64,000 nucleotides of DNA, from contig CM041776.1 of the NCBI GenBank assembly GCA_023374045.1, positions 125,517,733 to 125,581,732 of the forward strand, written 5' to 3'. Of the stretch, positions 1 through 10,625 are shown piece after piece. Below the pieces are notes generated by a model, which did no database searches, was not told where the DNA came from, and saw nothing but the letters and a program-made list of their open reading frames with translations. This DNA is from Limonium bicolor. Taxonomy: Eukaryota > Streptophyta > Magnoliopsida > Caryophyllales > Plumbaginaceae. The position numbers and the translations under genes are program-made. Position 1 is the stretch's first letter; each line of letters begins with the position of its first letter.

Positions 1-54
1 TTCCGGTAGTTCACTTGCTATACTGTAATATTTTGTTTATATTATTTTGTTGTT

Positions 55-476
55 TGTTTAATTTCTGACATCTAACTTCGGACATGCGGACATCTAATTT
101 CTGCCATTTAATTTCAGCTCTTATTTTATTGTCATTATTTTTCAGTCATTTAATTTCCATGTCCTTTAAATTTCCAGTAAATTAACTTCCTAACATTTAA
201 TTTTGTGTCATTTAATTTCTGTCATTTAAATTCTGTAATCTAACTTAACTTATAATTTCTGTCATCTAACTACTAACTTATAATTTCTGTCATTTAATTT
301 TCCCTTGTCATTTCAATTCCCGCAATTTAATTATGTCCTTTTCTTATTTTAATTTTATTTGTTTACTTAAACTGCACTTATTGTGTTTCACTTATTGTTC
401 TTTTCTTTTTACGCTTGTCATAAAAAATTAATAATCATAAAAAAATAAAAAAATAAAAAAAAACAACAAAATATAA
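55..476 (+). repeat. Degenerate 15-17 bp repeats in the A1 leader
   Basis: The phrase TCATTTAATTTCTG, with variants such as CATCTAACTT and CATTTAATTTTC, recurs at irregular spacing through the untranslated leader. The stretch is extremely AT-rich and ends in an A-rich run near 425-470. No coding sequence is seen. It probably expanded by replication slippage in the 5' untranslated region. Confidence 0.55.
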
Positions 477-663
477 GTGTTGTCTAAAAAAAGCTTATCC
501 GCCGAACCAATATGTTTGCTTTTCTTTCTCTATTTACTAATTAATTTCGCGTTTACCACAAGTTATTTCTGTGCATGCCAAATACTCGAACCCGAGGTTC
601 TCCACCAATCAGTCCGAGACCCGAACCCGAGCTCACTTTATTACAAGCAAGAAGAAACCTGCG

Positions 664-1791
664 AAATCTATACATGGCCAATAACGAAATTATGAAGAAA
701 TGAACCATGAAAATCACCAGATCAACCAAATCAACCAGAACACCGTGCTCTCTCTGACTACCACCAACCGGATACCGAGAGGAAGGGCATCAACCATAGT
801 TCTTCCCGAACTAACACCGCAAGAAGCCGGACGATGGGCTTCAAAACCCACTACATCACCGCCGTCCGGGATCTAGGCAAATTTAGTGGAGCAAATCCTG
901 ATGAAGCCCCAAATCATTTGAGTCTCTTCCTAGACTTCTGCAATTCCTTTGGTCAAACCGGCAACGTCAAGAAAGAATCCGTCTACAACTATTTCCTCAC
1001 TCGTTGTCAGATTCAGCGAACAGGTGGTACCGAAGCTTCCCTCCCGATCAATCACTACATGGTTGCAAATGGCCCAGAAGTTCCTTGCCAAATACTACCC
1101 AACCAGTAGAACGAGGCAATTGATCGGTGAAAGCAACACATTCTGTCAGGAGCCTGGAGAAACATTGTACGAACGCATGGGACAGATTCAAAGATATGCT
1201 AATGAAGTGTTCCATCATGGTCTCGACGATCAATCCCTCTGCCTGTCATTCTTCAATGGCCTGGATGATGGAACCGACTACTCGTAAATTCCTCTGCAGG
1301 AGGAAGTTTCATGATGATGAAATCTCCTAAAGAAGGGATGGACCTTCTCGAAACCATGACGAGCAATACAAGACAGTGGACAAGATCCAAAGGAAGAGCG
1401 CCACGAGCAGCAAGCTACTCCATGTGAGCCTACGGATCATTTATCTGCCCAGATCTCGTCCCTTGCAAAGATGGTGGAAAAGCTAACAACATCTCAAAAC
1501 GAAATTGTAAAGACAATAGCTTCCCCACCTACAAATTCATCACCAGAAGGATGTGCCATATGCGCCGGTCCTCATGAAACTCATCAATGCGAAGGTAAAA
1601 ACCAGTACAAATATGTACAATTCATAGGAAACCGCCCCGGTAATTCCTACAGCAATAACATCAACAACTACCCATGGAGAAATCACCCGAATTTCTCATG
1701 GAAGAACAATGATCAGAACCAAGGAGGGCTGAACAACAGTTCCAAATATCAAGGAAACCGACCCCAACCAAACTCTAATATGGGTTTATAG
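664..1791 (+). pseudogene. Athila-type gag pseudogene (A1)
   Basis: Gag is the capsid/nucleocapsid protein that packages retrotransposon RNA. The retrotransposon gag core is readable in pieces: PNHLSLFLDFCNSFGQ (~914-961), SITTWLQMAQKFLAKYYP (~1050-1100) and a segment containing GETLYERMGQIQRYANEVFHHGLDD (kept here only as a location, ~1155-1230). The C-terminal piece at 1471-1791 holds a zinc knuckle CAICAGPHETHQC (C-X2-C-X3-H-X4-C) and the NYPWRNHPNFSWKNN signature seen in Athila/Tat gag proteins. The pieces lie in different frames with stops between them, so the gene is dead. A start near 673 or 701 is possible but both soon meet stops. Confidence 0.75.
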
Positions 1792-2558
1792 AGCACAAGG
1801 TGCCTCCAGGTTTCCAGCAACAACAACAACCATCCTCATCATCTGTTGATCCAAACGCAGAACTCAAGAGATGATGAAGGGTTACATGTCTATGACTCAG
1901 AACCAGCTTCTGCGCAAGAAGCCTTCAACTAAAAAATCGAAGGTAAATTCAATCAAATTGCAGAACATCTTGCTCGAAGACCGCCAGGGGCTCTCCCAAG
2001 CCAAATAGAGCCAAATCCAAGAGAGCAAGCCAAATGCATCTATGTGAAGGAACACAGTGAAGAAAAGAAGGAGGTGGCTTAAAACAGTTGAGGTTCCAAA
2101 ACTTCAACCTTCCCTTCAAGAGTGGGTAGTGGCAATTGAGACTTCCAAAAGAATGTAGCTGAACTAGAAAGCACCGCCACAGTCTATAAAAATCGTATTC
2201 TATCTGAGAATACCTACCTCAGGACTTGGTGGCAGGCTATGAAAATGAAAAGCTCGACTTTGAAGAAGATAAAGAAGAGGTTAAGGTGATAACCTTAAGA
2301 AGCGGTTAGAAAAACCAATGAGATCCACATCCCGCAAAGGTCAGAAGAATCCAAAGAGGATAGTGAAGAAAAAGCTGAGGCCCCAGTAGAAAAGACATCT
2401 CCCAGCACTCTCACTATTCCATCAACTTCAAAACCTTCTCCACAAGAACCGCCTATACCATTTCCCCACCGACTCTAGAAGAGAAATTGGATAATGAATA
2501 TGGTAAGTTCTGGCAATGCTAAAACAGCTAAACGTCAACATACAGTTTGTAGACCTCA
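1792..2558 (+). pseudogene. Decayed linker between gag and protease (A1)
   Basis: Acidic and Pro/Ser-rich coding-like fragments (for example around 2330-2480) can be read in alternating frames but no long frame survives. Position between the gag zinc knuckle and the protease implies it was part of one gag-pro polyprotein. No recognised domain. Confidence 0.45.
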
Positions 2559-3317
2559 TTGCCAAAATGCCAAACTTACGCCAAATTCCTCAAACACCTT
2601 ATCTCCAACAAAACTAAATTGGCTGAAGTCGGTACGGTACCTCTCAATGTAGCTTGCTCAGCTATTCTGCAACAACCACTACCTTCGAAATGCAATGATC
2701 CAGGCAGCTTCACCATTCCAGTCACAATTGGTAGCACCTCATTTCCATACTCCCTATGCGATCTGGGTGCCTCCATAAATTTGATGCCCCTCTCCACTTT
2801 CAAAAAGCTGGGAATTGGAGATATGAAAAAGACCAAGATGACCCTTCAACTGGCAGATGGTTCGGTAACTTACCCAAGCAGAGTGGTGGAGGATGTTATC
2901 ATCAAAGTGGAGCACTTATACTTCCCATGCGATTTTGTCATTTTGGACATCGAAGAGAACTCCACTACACCTCTCATCCTTGGACGACCATTCCTTGCCA
3001 CAGCCGATGTGCACATTTGGGTAGCCCAGGGGACAATCACCCTTCACGCTTATAATGAAAAACTGGAGTTTGCATCAGGACGGTTTCCAGATAACAAATC
3101 TAAGGATCTCAAATTTGTAAGGGACACTCAATCACCATCATCTCCACTTCTCTTTATCACCCTTCCAGACGGAATTTCTATTACAGAGATACCACCACCA
3201 ATCCCTGATGAAGAGCGGGATAAGAAAAGAAAACATGCATCCAGGTGGACACTCAGAAATACCATCGAGTCATGCTTTGGATCTCCTCCTCATAACCACC
3301 CCCCAGGTTTGATCTAA
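2559..3317 (+). CDS. Retropepsin-like aspartic protease domain (A1 gag-pro C-terminus)
   Basis: Open for 252 codons. The retroviral-type aspartic protease fold is recognisable: the active-site region reads CDLGASINLMPLS (residues ~67-79), followed by LQLADGSVTYP and the second conserved strand LILGRPFLATADV (~139-151). Athila-type elements commonly have DLGAS where classical retropepsins have DSG/DTG, so this is not obviously a defect. The protease would process the gag polyprotein. The ORF starts inside what should be a longer gag-pro frame; upstream sequence (1800-2558) is full of frameshifts, so the start codon at 2559 is probably not the native one. No polymerase follows. Confidence 0.7.
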   Translation: MPKCQTYAKFLKHLISNKTKLAEVGTVPLNVACSAILQQPLPSKCNDPGSFTIPVTIGSTSFPYSLCDLGASINLMPLSTFKKLGIGDMKKTKMTLQLADGSVTYPSRVVEDVIIKVEHLYFPCDFVILDIEENSTTPLILGRPFLATADVHIWVAQGTITLHAYNEKLEFASGRFPDNKSKDLKFVRDTQSPSSPLLFITLPDGISITEIPPPIPDEERDKKRKHASRWTLRNTIESCFGSPPHNHPPGLI

Positions 3318-4532
3318 CAACAAAGCGTCTAGCTAAAGACGTTAAAGAAGGGCAGCTTCCCGGGAGGCAACCCGGATGAACTTATCTTTTATATGCTTTT
3401 ATGCTCTTTTAATTTTCAGGTTCTTTTTAAATTTTGTTTTTGCTAACTTTTAACCCCGTTTATAGTATGGCTGCTTCTAGTGTGTTATGCAGGTGCAACT
3501 TCAGTTCCACACCGCAACCAAGCTACGCTACTTGAGACTGAAGCTCAAGTGTGAGGGAACTCCTATAACGCCAGCAAAAATAATCTCAGGGGAGTACCAA
3601 TTTCTTTAATTATGCTTTTATTTAAATAAAATATGCAGAGGAGAGTTTATGTGCTTAAATGATTATTCGTGAGCTTTGTGTTCTCTCTATTTTATCCACT
3701 TACCGAGAAGGTCTTCTGAAACTTTCCCTTGTTTTTCTGGTGAACAATGAGGACATTGTTCAATTTAAGTGTGGGGGACTGTGCCCTTTTCGGTGACATC
3801 TTGTGCTAAAATGTTTAATCTCTTTGCTTATCTTGCGTTTGTCCAAATTCAATATCATGGACCCTTTATATGTGGGTTGTTCTCTTTAAGAATAAATACT
3901 GTTATGAATTGTGGGATAAATGATACAAGAATTTTAAAATTTTGATTACTTTTGAGGAGCATTTTTTATGCGGTGTGACCAAATGATCTGAAATGGATGG
4001 ATTTTTATTACTCAGGGGTTCTTTCTGTCTCTCTCTTAGGGATTGCTAAGGGGTGCTTCTCTGTCAAAAAAAAGAAAAAAAATATAATAAATAAGGGACT
4101 TGCGAGACACCATTGGTAACCAACAAGAGAGTTGAGTGTTCTTAAAATACAAAAGCTTGATGCTTACATATTATCTTCTCATCTCTTATGCAAAAGTGAA
4201 ACAAATGCATAAATCTATTTTTCCTTTTGTTTTCTCCTCAATGCCCATTCTTGAGAGAAGTTGGCCATGGTAAAAGTTCTCAAAGTCACCTTAAATCAAG
4301 AAGCATTGAAGTACTCCGGATCATACCCCGAAACTCTAATTTTTATTTTTGCCCTGAGTACACCTATGCCACCAGTAGGTGATGGATCACACTCCTCTAA
4401 AAAGTTTAAGATCATGTACTATTGACTTCTTTATCCTACCCTTCATAATAGTATTTGTTAATATTGAGCATTCCCTACTTGCTTGGGTACATGGTTTTGC
4501 TTGAGGACAAGGAAAAGGTAAGTGTGGGGGTG
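3318..4532 (+). other. A1 non-coding 3' region with repeated polypurine-like motifs
   Basis: Follows the protease stop. It opens with the GGGAGGCAACCCGGA motif (~3360-3375) that also appears in A2 at ~49405. Polypurine-like boxes AAGTGTGGGGG occur at ~3768 and ~4520, with a degenerate version (AAGTGTGAGGGAA) at ~3547. The last lies immediately before the LTR and is the functional polypurine tract candidate for plus-strand priming. Sequence is near-identical to 49360-50566 of A2. No ORF is supported. Confidence 0.7.
4519..4532 (+). promoter_or_regulatory. Polypurine tract of A1
   Basis: TAAGTGTGGGGGTG lies directly 5' of the LTR start TGATAAGTGTC. This is the expected place for the plus-strand primer of an LTR retrotransposon. 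Confidence 0.75.
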
Positions 4533-4797
4533 TGATAAGTGTCTAAATGAGCATGTTTTATGGGTGTATTTCATATATTTTATCAGCACTTTGCTCCTCA
4601 TTTCTCACTTATCGTATGTTTTTCCTCTAGTTTATGTTTTATTGGTTATCTCACAAATTTATTGGTTAAAACATGAGGAAAAACCAAGCTAGGAGCAAAG
4701 TACACGAAGAGACGAACGCATAGGCGCAGACGGCTCAAAAAACGGAGTCCAAACGAAGAATCTAGAGCCAGTCAAAGTTCGCAAGTCTCGCGTCCAT

Positions 4798-5090
4798 GTT
4801 GTGTCCGCCCAACTAAGGGAGGACATGGCTGTGTCCGCCCAACTAAGGGAGGATAAGGCTAAATATGTCCGCCTAACTTTACCCGGACATGGCTAATTGT
4901 GTCCGCCCAACTTTACCCCGACGTGGCTTGTGTCCGCCCAACTTTACCCGGACGTGGCTTGTGTCCGCCCAAACAAGCGTGGACACAAACGTGGACGTGA
5001 GTAATGTGTCCGCCCAAACAAACGTGGACATGAGCTGTCCGCCTAGAAATGGCTGGACACAAACGTGGACACAAGGCGGACGTGTGTAAA
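4798..5090 (+). repeat. GC-rich tandem array inside the A1 LTR
   Basis: About ten imperfect units of roughly 25-30 bp built on GTCCGCCCAACTTTACC plus GGACGTGGCT (or GGACATGGCT). The array lies just upstream of the TATA-like box of the LTR, in what should be the U3 enhancer region. The A2 LTR has an array at the equivalent place with a different unit but the same GTCCGCC/GGCGGAC core. Confidence 0.8.
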
Positions 5091-5294
5091 TACAACACAG
5101 ATCCAGAAATTAACGCGACAGTTTTCTTCTTCGCCGACTGTCTTCCCCAAGTTGCTTCTTCTTTGCGGCGCCTACAGACATGTCGAACTGCTTCATCAAC
5201 AACATCAGGCGCGTACCTTAATTCCCTCACGCGTCTGTCTCCAATCAACCTCAGTTCTGTCTCCTCTCCAGCTCTATCATCAACCATCCTCTGC

Positions 5295-5305
5295 CTCTAT
5301 ATTAA
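5295..5305 (+). promoter_or_regulatory. TATA-like box of A1 LTR
   Basis: CTCTATATTAACC corresponds in position to CTCTATATAAACC in the A2 LTRs, about 200 bp after the GC-rich array. It probably defines the U3/R border. Not tested. Confidence 0.5.
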
Positions 5306-6308
5306 CCCAGCACCACGACGGGAGACTGAAGAAATCATTCACCACACTCATCCATTCTCTTCCATTCATTTTCTCCCGTAACACCACAACATTCCATACA
5401 TACTCAGCAGAAACAAAAGAAATAGAAGAGCAGCAGTGAGAGCGAGAACATACCCGTTCTTTCTCTGAAATAATGTCAAAATCTACCTGTGCTATCTTCT
5501 TATCTCCGTTAATGTCTGAGTAATTTCTTTTGTATCCTAGGATGGGGGTTTGATTCTAATATTACGTAAAACAGTATTTATCACCTGTCTCACGTGTTAA
5601 ACTTGTTTTAATTCCTTTCAGCAATATTGTTAAATGCTTTGCGTGACAAACAACTGCATTTTTATGGTAACTATCAACATATGATTTTGAGATAGTCTAA
5701 GTACCACAAAGGAATTAATCTTGGTATTTACACTCCGGATTGAGCAGGAAAATACTAAGGCTATTACTAAGAGTTCGTAACTGACAATTATTAACTCTAA
5801 TAGACAATAAATAATTGAGACATGGTTATAAATCAGTTTAAGTAATTTAGGCAATTCCCCCGCTATCCTAGGATACCTTTTTCCATCCATATCACTTAAT
5901 TCACCTGTTTTTACTGTTTTTATTATTTCTGTACTAATCCAACAACAAATCAAGCTTGCCTCCGGCTAAACCCCTTTTTACAGTTTTTATTAACTACCAA
6001 GACTAGGATAATTGAACAATTTCCCTATGGATACGACACTTGTTTTACTACTACAAATAGGTGCACGTGCCTATTAGTTTGCTATAAATCTATATATATT
6101 AACGTGTAGTTTTATCCCAACAGAGAGCGAGACTTGTTTTGGGCAAATCATCAAAGAAAATACTTAGGCAATCGATCGGGCCTCGAACTCTACCTCATAT
6201 TGCCTTAATGAAAAATACTGGGGACAATTGTTGGTTCCAACAATTGTAATGACAACACCAATTGAAACCTAAAGTGGTTTAAGCCCTTCACAAGCTCCTA
6301 CCTCCACA

Positions 6309-7095
6309 AAACATTCACATAGGCTCGTCATAAGTCCTATCCACTTTCATTTAGGCTCATAATAAGCCCTACCCTCATTCACATAGGCTCGTCATAAGTC
6401 TTATCGACTTTCATTTAGGCTCGTAATAAGTCCTACCCATATTCACATAGGCTCGTCATAAGTCCTTTCCACTTTCATTTAGGCTCGTAATAAGTCCTAA
6501 CCACATTCACATACGCTCATCATGAGTCCTATCCACTTTCATTTAAGCTCGTAATAAGCCCTACCCTCATTTAGATAGGCTTGTCATAAGTGCTATCCAC
6601 TTTCATATAGGCTCATAATAAGTCCTACCCACATTCACATAGTCTTGTCATAAGTCATATCCACTTTCATTTAGGCTCGTAATAAGTCCTACCCTCATTC
6701 ACATAGGCTCTTCATAAGTCATATCCTTTTTTATTTAGGCTCTTAATAAGTCCCACCCTCATTCACATAGGCTCATCACAAGTCATATCCACATTCATCT
6801 TAGCTCATCATAAGCCATACCTGCATTCATCTAGGCACGTCATGAGCCCCACCTACACTAATATAGGCACGTCATAAACCCTACATTCATTCATTTAGGC
6901 TCGTCATAAGCCCTGCTGGTATTACATGCACGTAATAAGTCCTACCCACATTAATCCAGGCATGCCATAAGCCCTACTCACATTCATCTAGGCTCGTCAT
7001 AACCCTACCTGCATTACAAACTCGTAATAAGTCCTACCCGCATTCATCTAGGCATGTCATTAGCCCAACCTGCATTCATATAGGCTTGTCATAGA
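6309..7095 (+). repeat. Tandem array R1 (about 40 bp unit)
   Basis: Alternating units of the type CATTCACATAGGCTCGTCAT and TTTCATTTAGGCTCGTAATA, each followed by AAGTCCTA(T/C)CC. Units diverge progressively toward the right end. The homologous array occurs in the opposite orientation at 56765-56954 (GGTCTTATGACGAGCCTAAA). Confidence 0.85.
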
Positions 7096-7572
7096 TTCTA
7101 ATATCTTATCTAACATTCACCATGTTTGGCACTCTCAACTTGCATCGCAAACACTTTGGAATAGGTTCTGGTCCCTAGATGCACCCGGGTCATGTCATTC
7201 AAACACATTACACCACGAAACATCCATATCATTCATTCTTGCATTACTTAGGCTCATCATAAGCCCTGGCTAAAAGTTAGCGAGGCGATGGCAATAAATC
7301 CTCCTGTGTTATGTCAACTTATTTAATTTGTAATTAATGAATGGTGAGCGAAGGCAATAAGTCCCCAAGGTTTATAGTAGGAGTTATCCCTGCACACCGG
7401 TTTGGGGGGCAATGACAATAAGTTCACAATGGGTCCAATCAGGAGAAACAACATGGGTTTCGGTCCCCATATCCACCGAACATCATTTTCATATCATCTT
7501 CATACAACTCGCATATCCACATTTGCACTACAGGTTCCCGACACCTTAGAATGTTCAATATTTTCCTTTCGT

Positions 7573-7895
7573 TTTAGGTAGTCAGTGCATTAGAACAGTT
7601 CGACAACAATTCAACATTTTAGGTAATCAGCGTCTTAGAACAGCTCGATAACATTTCAGCATATTATATAGTTAGCGCCTTAGAAAAGCTCGATAACATT
7701 TCAGCATTTTAGGTACGTTTGACAACATTTTATCACTTTTAGGTAGTCAACGGCTTAGAACAGCTCGACTATATTTCAGTATTTTAGGTAGTCAGCGCCT
7801 TAGAACATCTCGACAGCATTTTATCATTTCTAGGTTATCTGTGCCTTAGAATAGCTTGACAAAATCTAGGTAGCTAGCCCCTTATGATAGCTCGA
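7573..7895 (+). repeat. Tandem array R2 (about 45-50 bp unit)
   Basis: Units read AGGTAGTCAGCGCCTTAGAA then CAGCTCGACAACATTTCAGC. About six or seven copies with small deletions. The homologous inverted array is at ~32640-32905 in B-minus (TTCTAAGGCGTTGACTACCT). Confidence 0.8.
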
Positions 7896-8020
7896 CACAT
7901 TCAGAATCTTTGGTAGCATTTTGAAACCGAGGGGTAGGCTTACCAAAGTCGGGCAAAGTTTTGGGATATCACTCAAGCATCAACTAGTCTTTTCACTTTT
8001 GTTCCAAAGTCTAGTTGACC

Positions 8021-8040
8021 GGGGGGGGGGGGGGGCAATC
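8021..8040 (+). promoter_or_regulatory. Polypurine tract of B-plus with G15 run
   Basis: Fifteen consecutive G residues followed by CAATC lie directly before the LTR start TGTTATACCC. The B-minus copy has GGGGGGCAATC at the same place, so the run has expanded in B-plus or is an assembly artefact of a homopolymer. Confidence 0.65.
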
Positions 8041-9640
8041 TGTTATACCCAAACCTTTGACTCCCGAGAAGAGAGTCTCTAAGGCATGAGGGCTATAAAG
8101 GATAACTTGGTCAAGGGACACGGAATCTCGGTTCGATTGGTGCGTTTTGAGGCATAGGTGACAGCTCGGTCATCACGAGGGGCATTTTCATAATTTTCAG
8201 GGCACTAAGCCATCATTAAAACTTTCTCTTTCCTCCAAAAATGCTGAAATAAACCCGAATGCCTTGAAATTTTAATACATGATAAAGGATGACATTAAGA
8301 GTATAATGGTTTTAGAATTTAGAATTTTTGAATTTTCATTAATTTCCTAGTAATTTGTGAGTGAATCTAACAAGAAATTTAATTTAAAAATATTCCAATA
8401 TCTAAAAATTCTAATTCTCATTATAAAAATCAGAAAAATGTCCTCACATGTGGTTAAAATTTTATGGCCTAATTTTCATTGGGAAGTCACCAAAAAAACC
8501 CCCCGGTAAACTTCAGTTTTTACTGAGTTTACTCTATCTTTAGTGATGCCTATAGATGGGACCTTATCTAATGATAAGGGACACACACCAAAAACCCTAT
8601 AACTCTCAAGAACCCAGCCATTTCTACACCCTCACGTTTTTCAACTCCCCAGCACCGAAATCCCATAAAAAAATCTTTCAAAATCATCACATAACACATT
8701 TTCAACTCCCACAACCTCAACAATCATCAAACCCCCCACCAAATCACCATGAAAACGTGAAGAACAACATCAATTTGCAAGGATCAGAAGCCAGGTTTGA
8801 ACTTAATCTGAAACCGACTCCGATGAAGCTCTGAAAGATTCCCGACTTGAAGAACCTTGTCAATTCCGAAGGTAAAACAGGTTAGAATTTTACTATCCCA
8901 ACTCCCCTCGACTTCATTAGTCTTCTGTTAAATTTTGAGTGTGAATCTACCTTTACCAGCTTCCGAATTGTTGTTTGTTTTTGTTTTTGCCCTATTACTT
9001 GTTCATCAATTTTAGGCCTTAATTCGTAATCAAATTGAATTTTTTCAAGTACTAACGTGTTCATAATCTCGTAGGCTACACACCCATAAAATTTGAGCCA
9101 AAAACACCACCGTGAACAACCCAATCGCTGTCGTCCAAGGGTGGTCCGCAACCACAGACGCTACATCCGGGGTCCTGGACGCCCTGTCCGTAAGCCTGGA
9201 CGCTCTCAGATGGTGGCGAGATTTTTTTATTTTCAAAATTTTGGGTTTTTCAACTTATCCAGGCCCATGAACTTTTCAAAATTTTGTTTCTCGTAATTTC
9301 AACTTTTCTGTTTATTTAGGTTAATTAAGGTCCGTGGTTCGGACAATAGGCCCATGGCCACAGACATAATTAAATTTGGCCAAATTTGAGTTCCAAAACT
9401 CTAGTTTAGGTAATTTCAATTTCACTTTAATTTTGAGTAAAAAAATCAGAATCACACGCACTTAGGTTAAACGACCTCATAATAAGTCATAAATAACATA
9501 ATTAAAGGAAAAACGACTTAGAAGGGTAGTGAAAGTAATTTGAATCTGGAAAAGTTGAATATCAAGCCCTTGAACCTGAACTATCCTTTTCTAGTATACC
9601 GTAGGTTAAAATTAGGTGGCAACTCTAATTAGGTTCCAGT
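8041..9640 (+). repeat. LTR of B-plus (right border uncertain)
   Basis: Starts TGTTATACCCAAACC after the polypurine tract. It aligns over more than 1 kb with the reverse complement of 32518-31226, for example the blocks around 8220-8520 and the CACGTTTTTCAAC block at 8631. GC-rich GTCCGTGG/GGACGC motifs at ~9150-9190 match an expanded set at 31260-31440. The right end is unclear: GGTGGCAACTCTAATTAGG near 9618 looks like the junction sequence after a Tat 5' LTR, hence the approximate end. ORFs inside it are chance. Confidence 0.6.
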
Positions 9641-10620
9641 GAGATAACGTAGGATTTAATAATTAATGTTATTTGACTTAGTTGTTAAACTTTAGTTATA
9701 AGTTTACATAGAATCCGATCAAATCTTAGTCAACCTGAATTAACATAGGATAGTGGTTCAAAAACTGAGGCTCACAATAAGTAGATCGTGTGTTATGAAA
9801 TTCCCTGATTTTCGTACTACCCCAGACCCGTCCCTAGTGAAGTTGCTATCAAAAGGAAGATTCAAAATCTGTGCCACATCCACATCAACAAACCACTACC
9901 TAACTAGGCAATCCTCCAAGTTTACACATTTTGATTTATCAACCAAGAAACCTTCCCAACAAACTTTACCTCATCAGGTAACTTCCAAGGATAAGGCTGC
10001 CCCTCAACTTTTGACAAATGCCATATATCCAACAAGCTTACTGTGTTCCCATCTCCAATCATCTACCTCTCCACTTGTTTGATTTGGTAAAAACTCAATC
10101 GTATGGCAGGACAAACCGGGATTGGGGAACTCCCCAAATGGAAATTCTTAATAGGTCCCGCATCACCCGACCACCCGACCCGTCAAAATGGGTGAAAACC
10201 CATAAAAAATAGGTGAAAACGGGTGACGGGTGAAACGGGTCAGGTGACAGTTTTCCACTCAACCCTTTCACTTGAATGTATTTTAATTTGTAGTATATAC
10301 ATACACACATATATAATACATTCTCTAAAATCACGGTAATTTTTCAACCTTAAATGGCGAACAAGCAATCCGCGCCTTTGTTCATTCTCTTCACTCACGC
10401 TAATTTTGCAACCCTAACTAGCGAACAAGGAACATTCATCCTCTGCGTCTTTAATCTTCATTGTCTTAATATCTTCTTTTGTTTGTACCTCTACTTAGAG
10501 ACAAATCAGTAGGACCGGTAATTTTGCACCTTGTGAATGCTCATAGTAATTTTGCAACTGACATCAAGGAACATACAACTCTGTGCTACTTTTGTTCTCT
10601 TTCACTGGCATTAATTTTAC
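9641..10620. other. Intergenic, nothing clear
   Basis: AT-rich sequence with one 109-codon ORF (9753-10082) that matches nothing I recognise. Around 10160-10250 there is a GGGTGAAAC/ACCCG low-complexity patch. No splice-supported gene. Confidence 0.4.
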
Positions 10621-10625
10621 GGTGG

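Larger units (their letters stand above)
1..6122 (+). mobile_element. A1: Athila-like non-autonomous LTR retrotransposon, 5' end outside window
   Basis: Order seen: AT-rich leader, broken gag, protease ORF, long non-coding 3' region, polypurine tract, 3' LTR. No reverse transcriptase, RNase H or integrase motif occurs between the protease and the 3' LTR, so the element is non-autonomous. The 5' LTR lies left of the window, so the target duplication cannot be read. The 3' half (~3318-4532) and the LTR ends are close relatives of element A2 (46248-52597). The 3' border at 6122 abuts the repeat tail of element B-plus, which suggests A1 inserted into B-plus. Confidence 0.85.
4533..6122 (+). repeat. 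3' LTR of A1
   Basis: Begins TGATAAGTGTCTAAATGAGC and ends TTTTATCCCAACA, giving TG...CA ends. It is about 1.59 kb, shorter than the A2 LTRs (~2.02 kb) but collinear with them at both ends: the CTCTAGTTTATGTTTTATTG block near the start, and the ACCACAAAGGAATTAATC block near 5700. The middle differs and carries its own GC-rich tandem array. Confidence 0.85.
6123..8040 (+). mobile_element. B-plus: 3' internal tail of a Tat-like LTR retrotransposon
   Basis: No coding sequence. The tail holds two unrelated tandem-repeat arrays (6309-7095 and ~7573-7895), a GGGGGCAAT-like purine run and then an LTR start at 8041. The same architecture, inverted, is present at 33361-32519 and 56954-56759. Plant Tat-lineage Ty3/gypsy elements are known for variable tandem repeats between pol and the 3' LTR, which is the basis for the lineage guess; no Tat coding domain is present in the window. 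Confidence 0.55.

Noticed and set aside
4889..5439. Several overlapping ORFs of 66-124 codons on both strands
   Set aside because: They fall in the GC-rich array and leader of the A1 LTR, where stops are rare in several frames at once.
6309..7095. Regularly spaced repeats that could suggest a CRISPR array
   Set aside because: Plant genome; the units are contiguous and degenerate with no unique spacers, and no cas gene is present.
8556..9296. ORFs of 92, 89 and 67 codons between 8.5 and 9.3 kb
   Set aside because: They lie inside the LTR of B-plus, overlap on both strands and are not kept in the aligned B-minus LTR.
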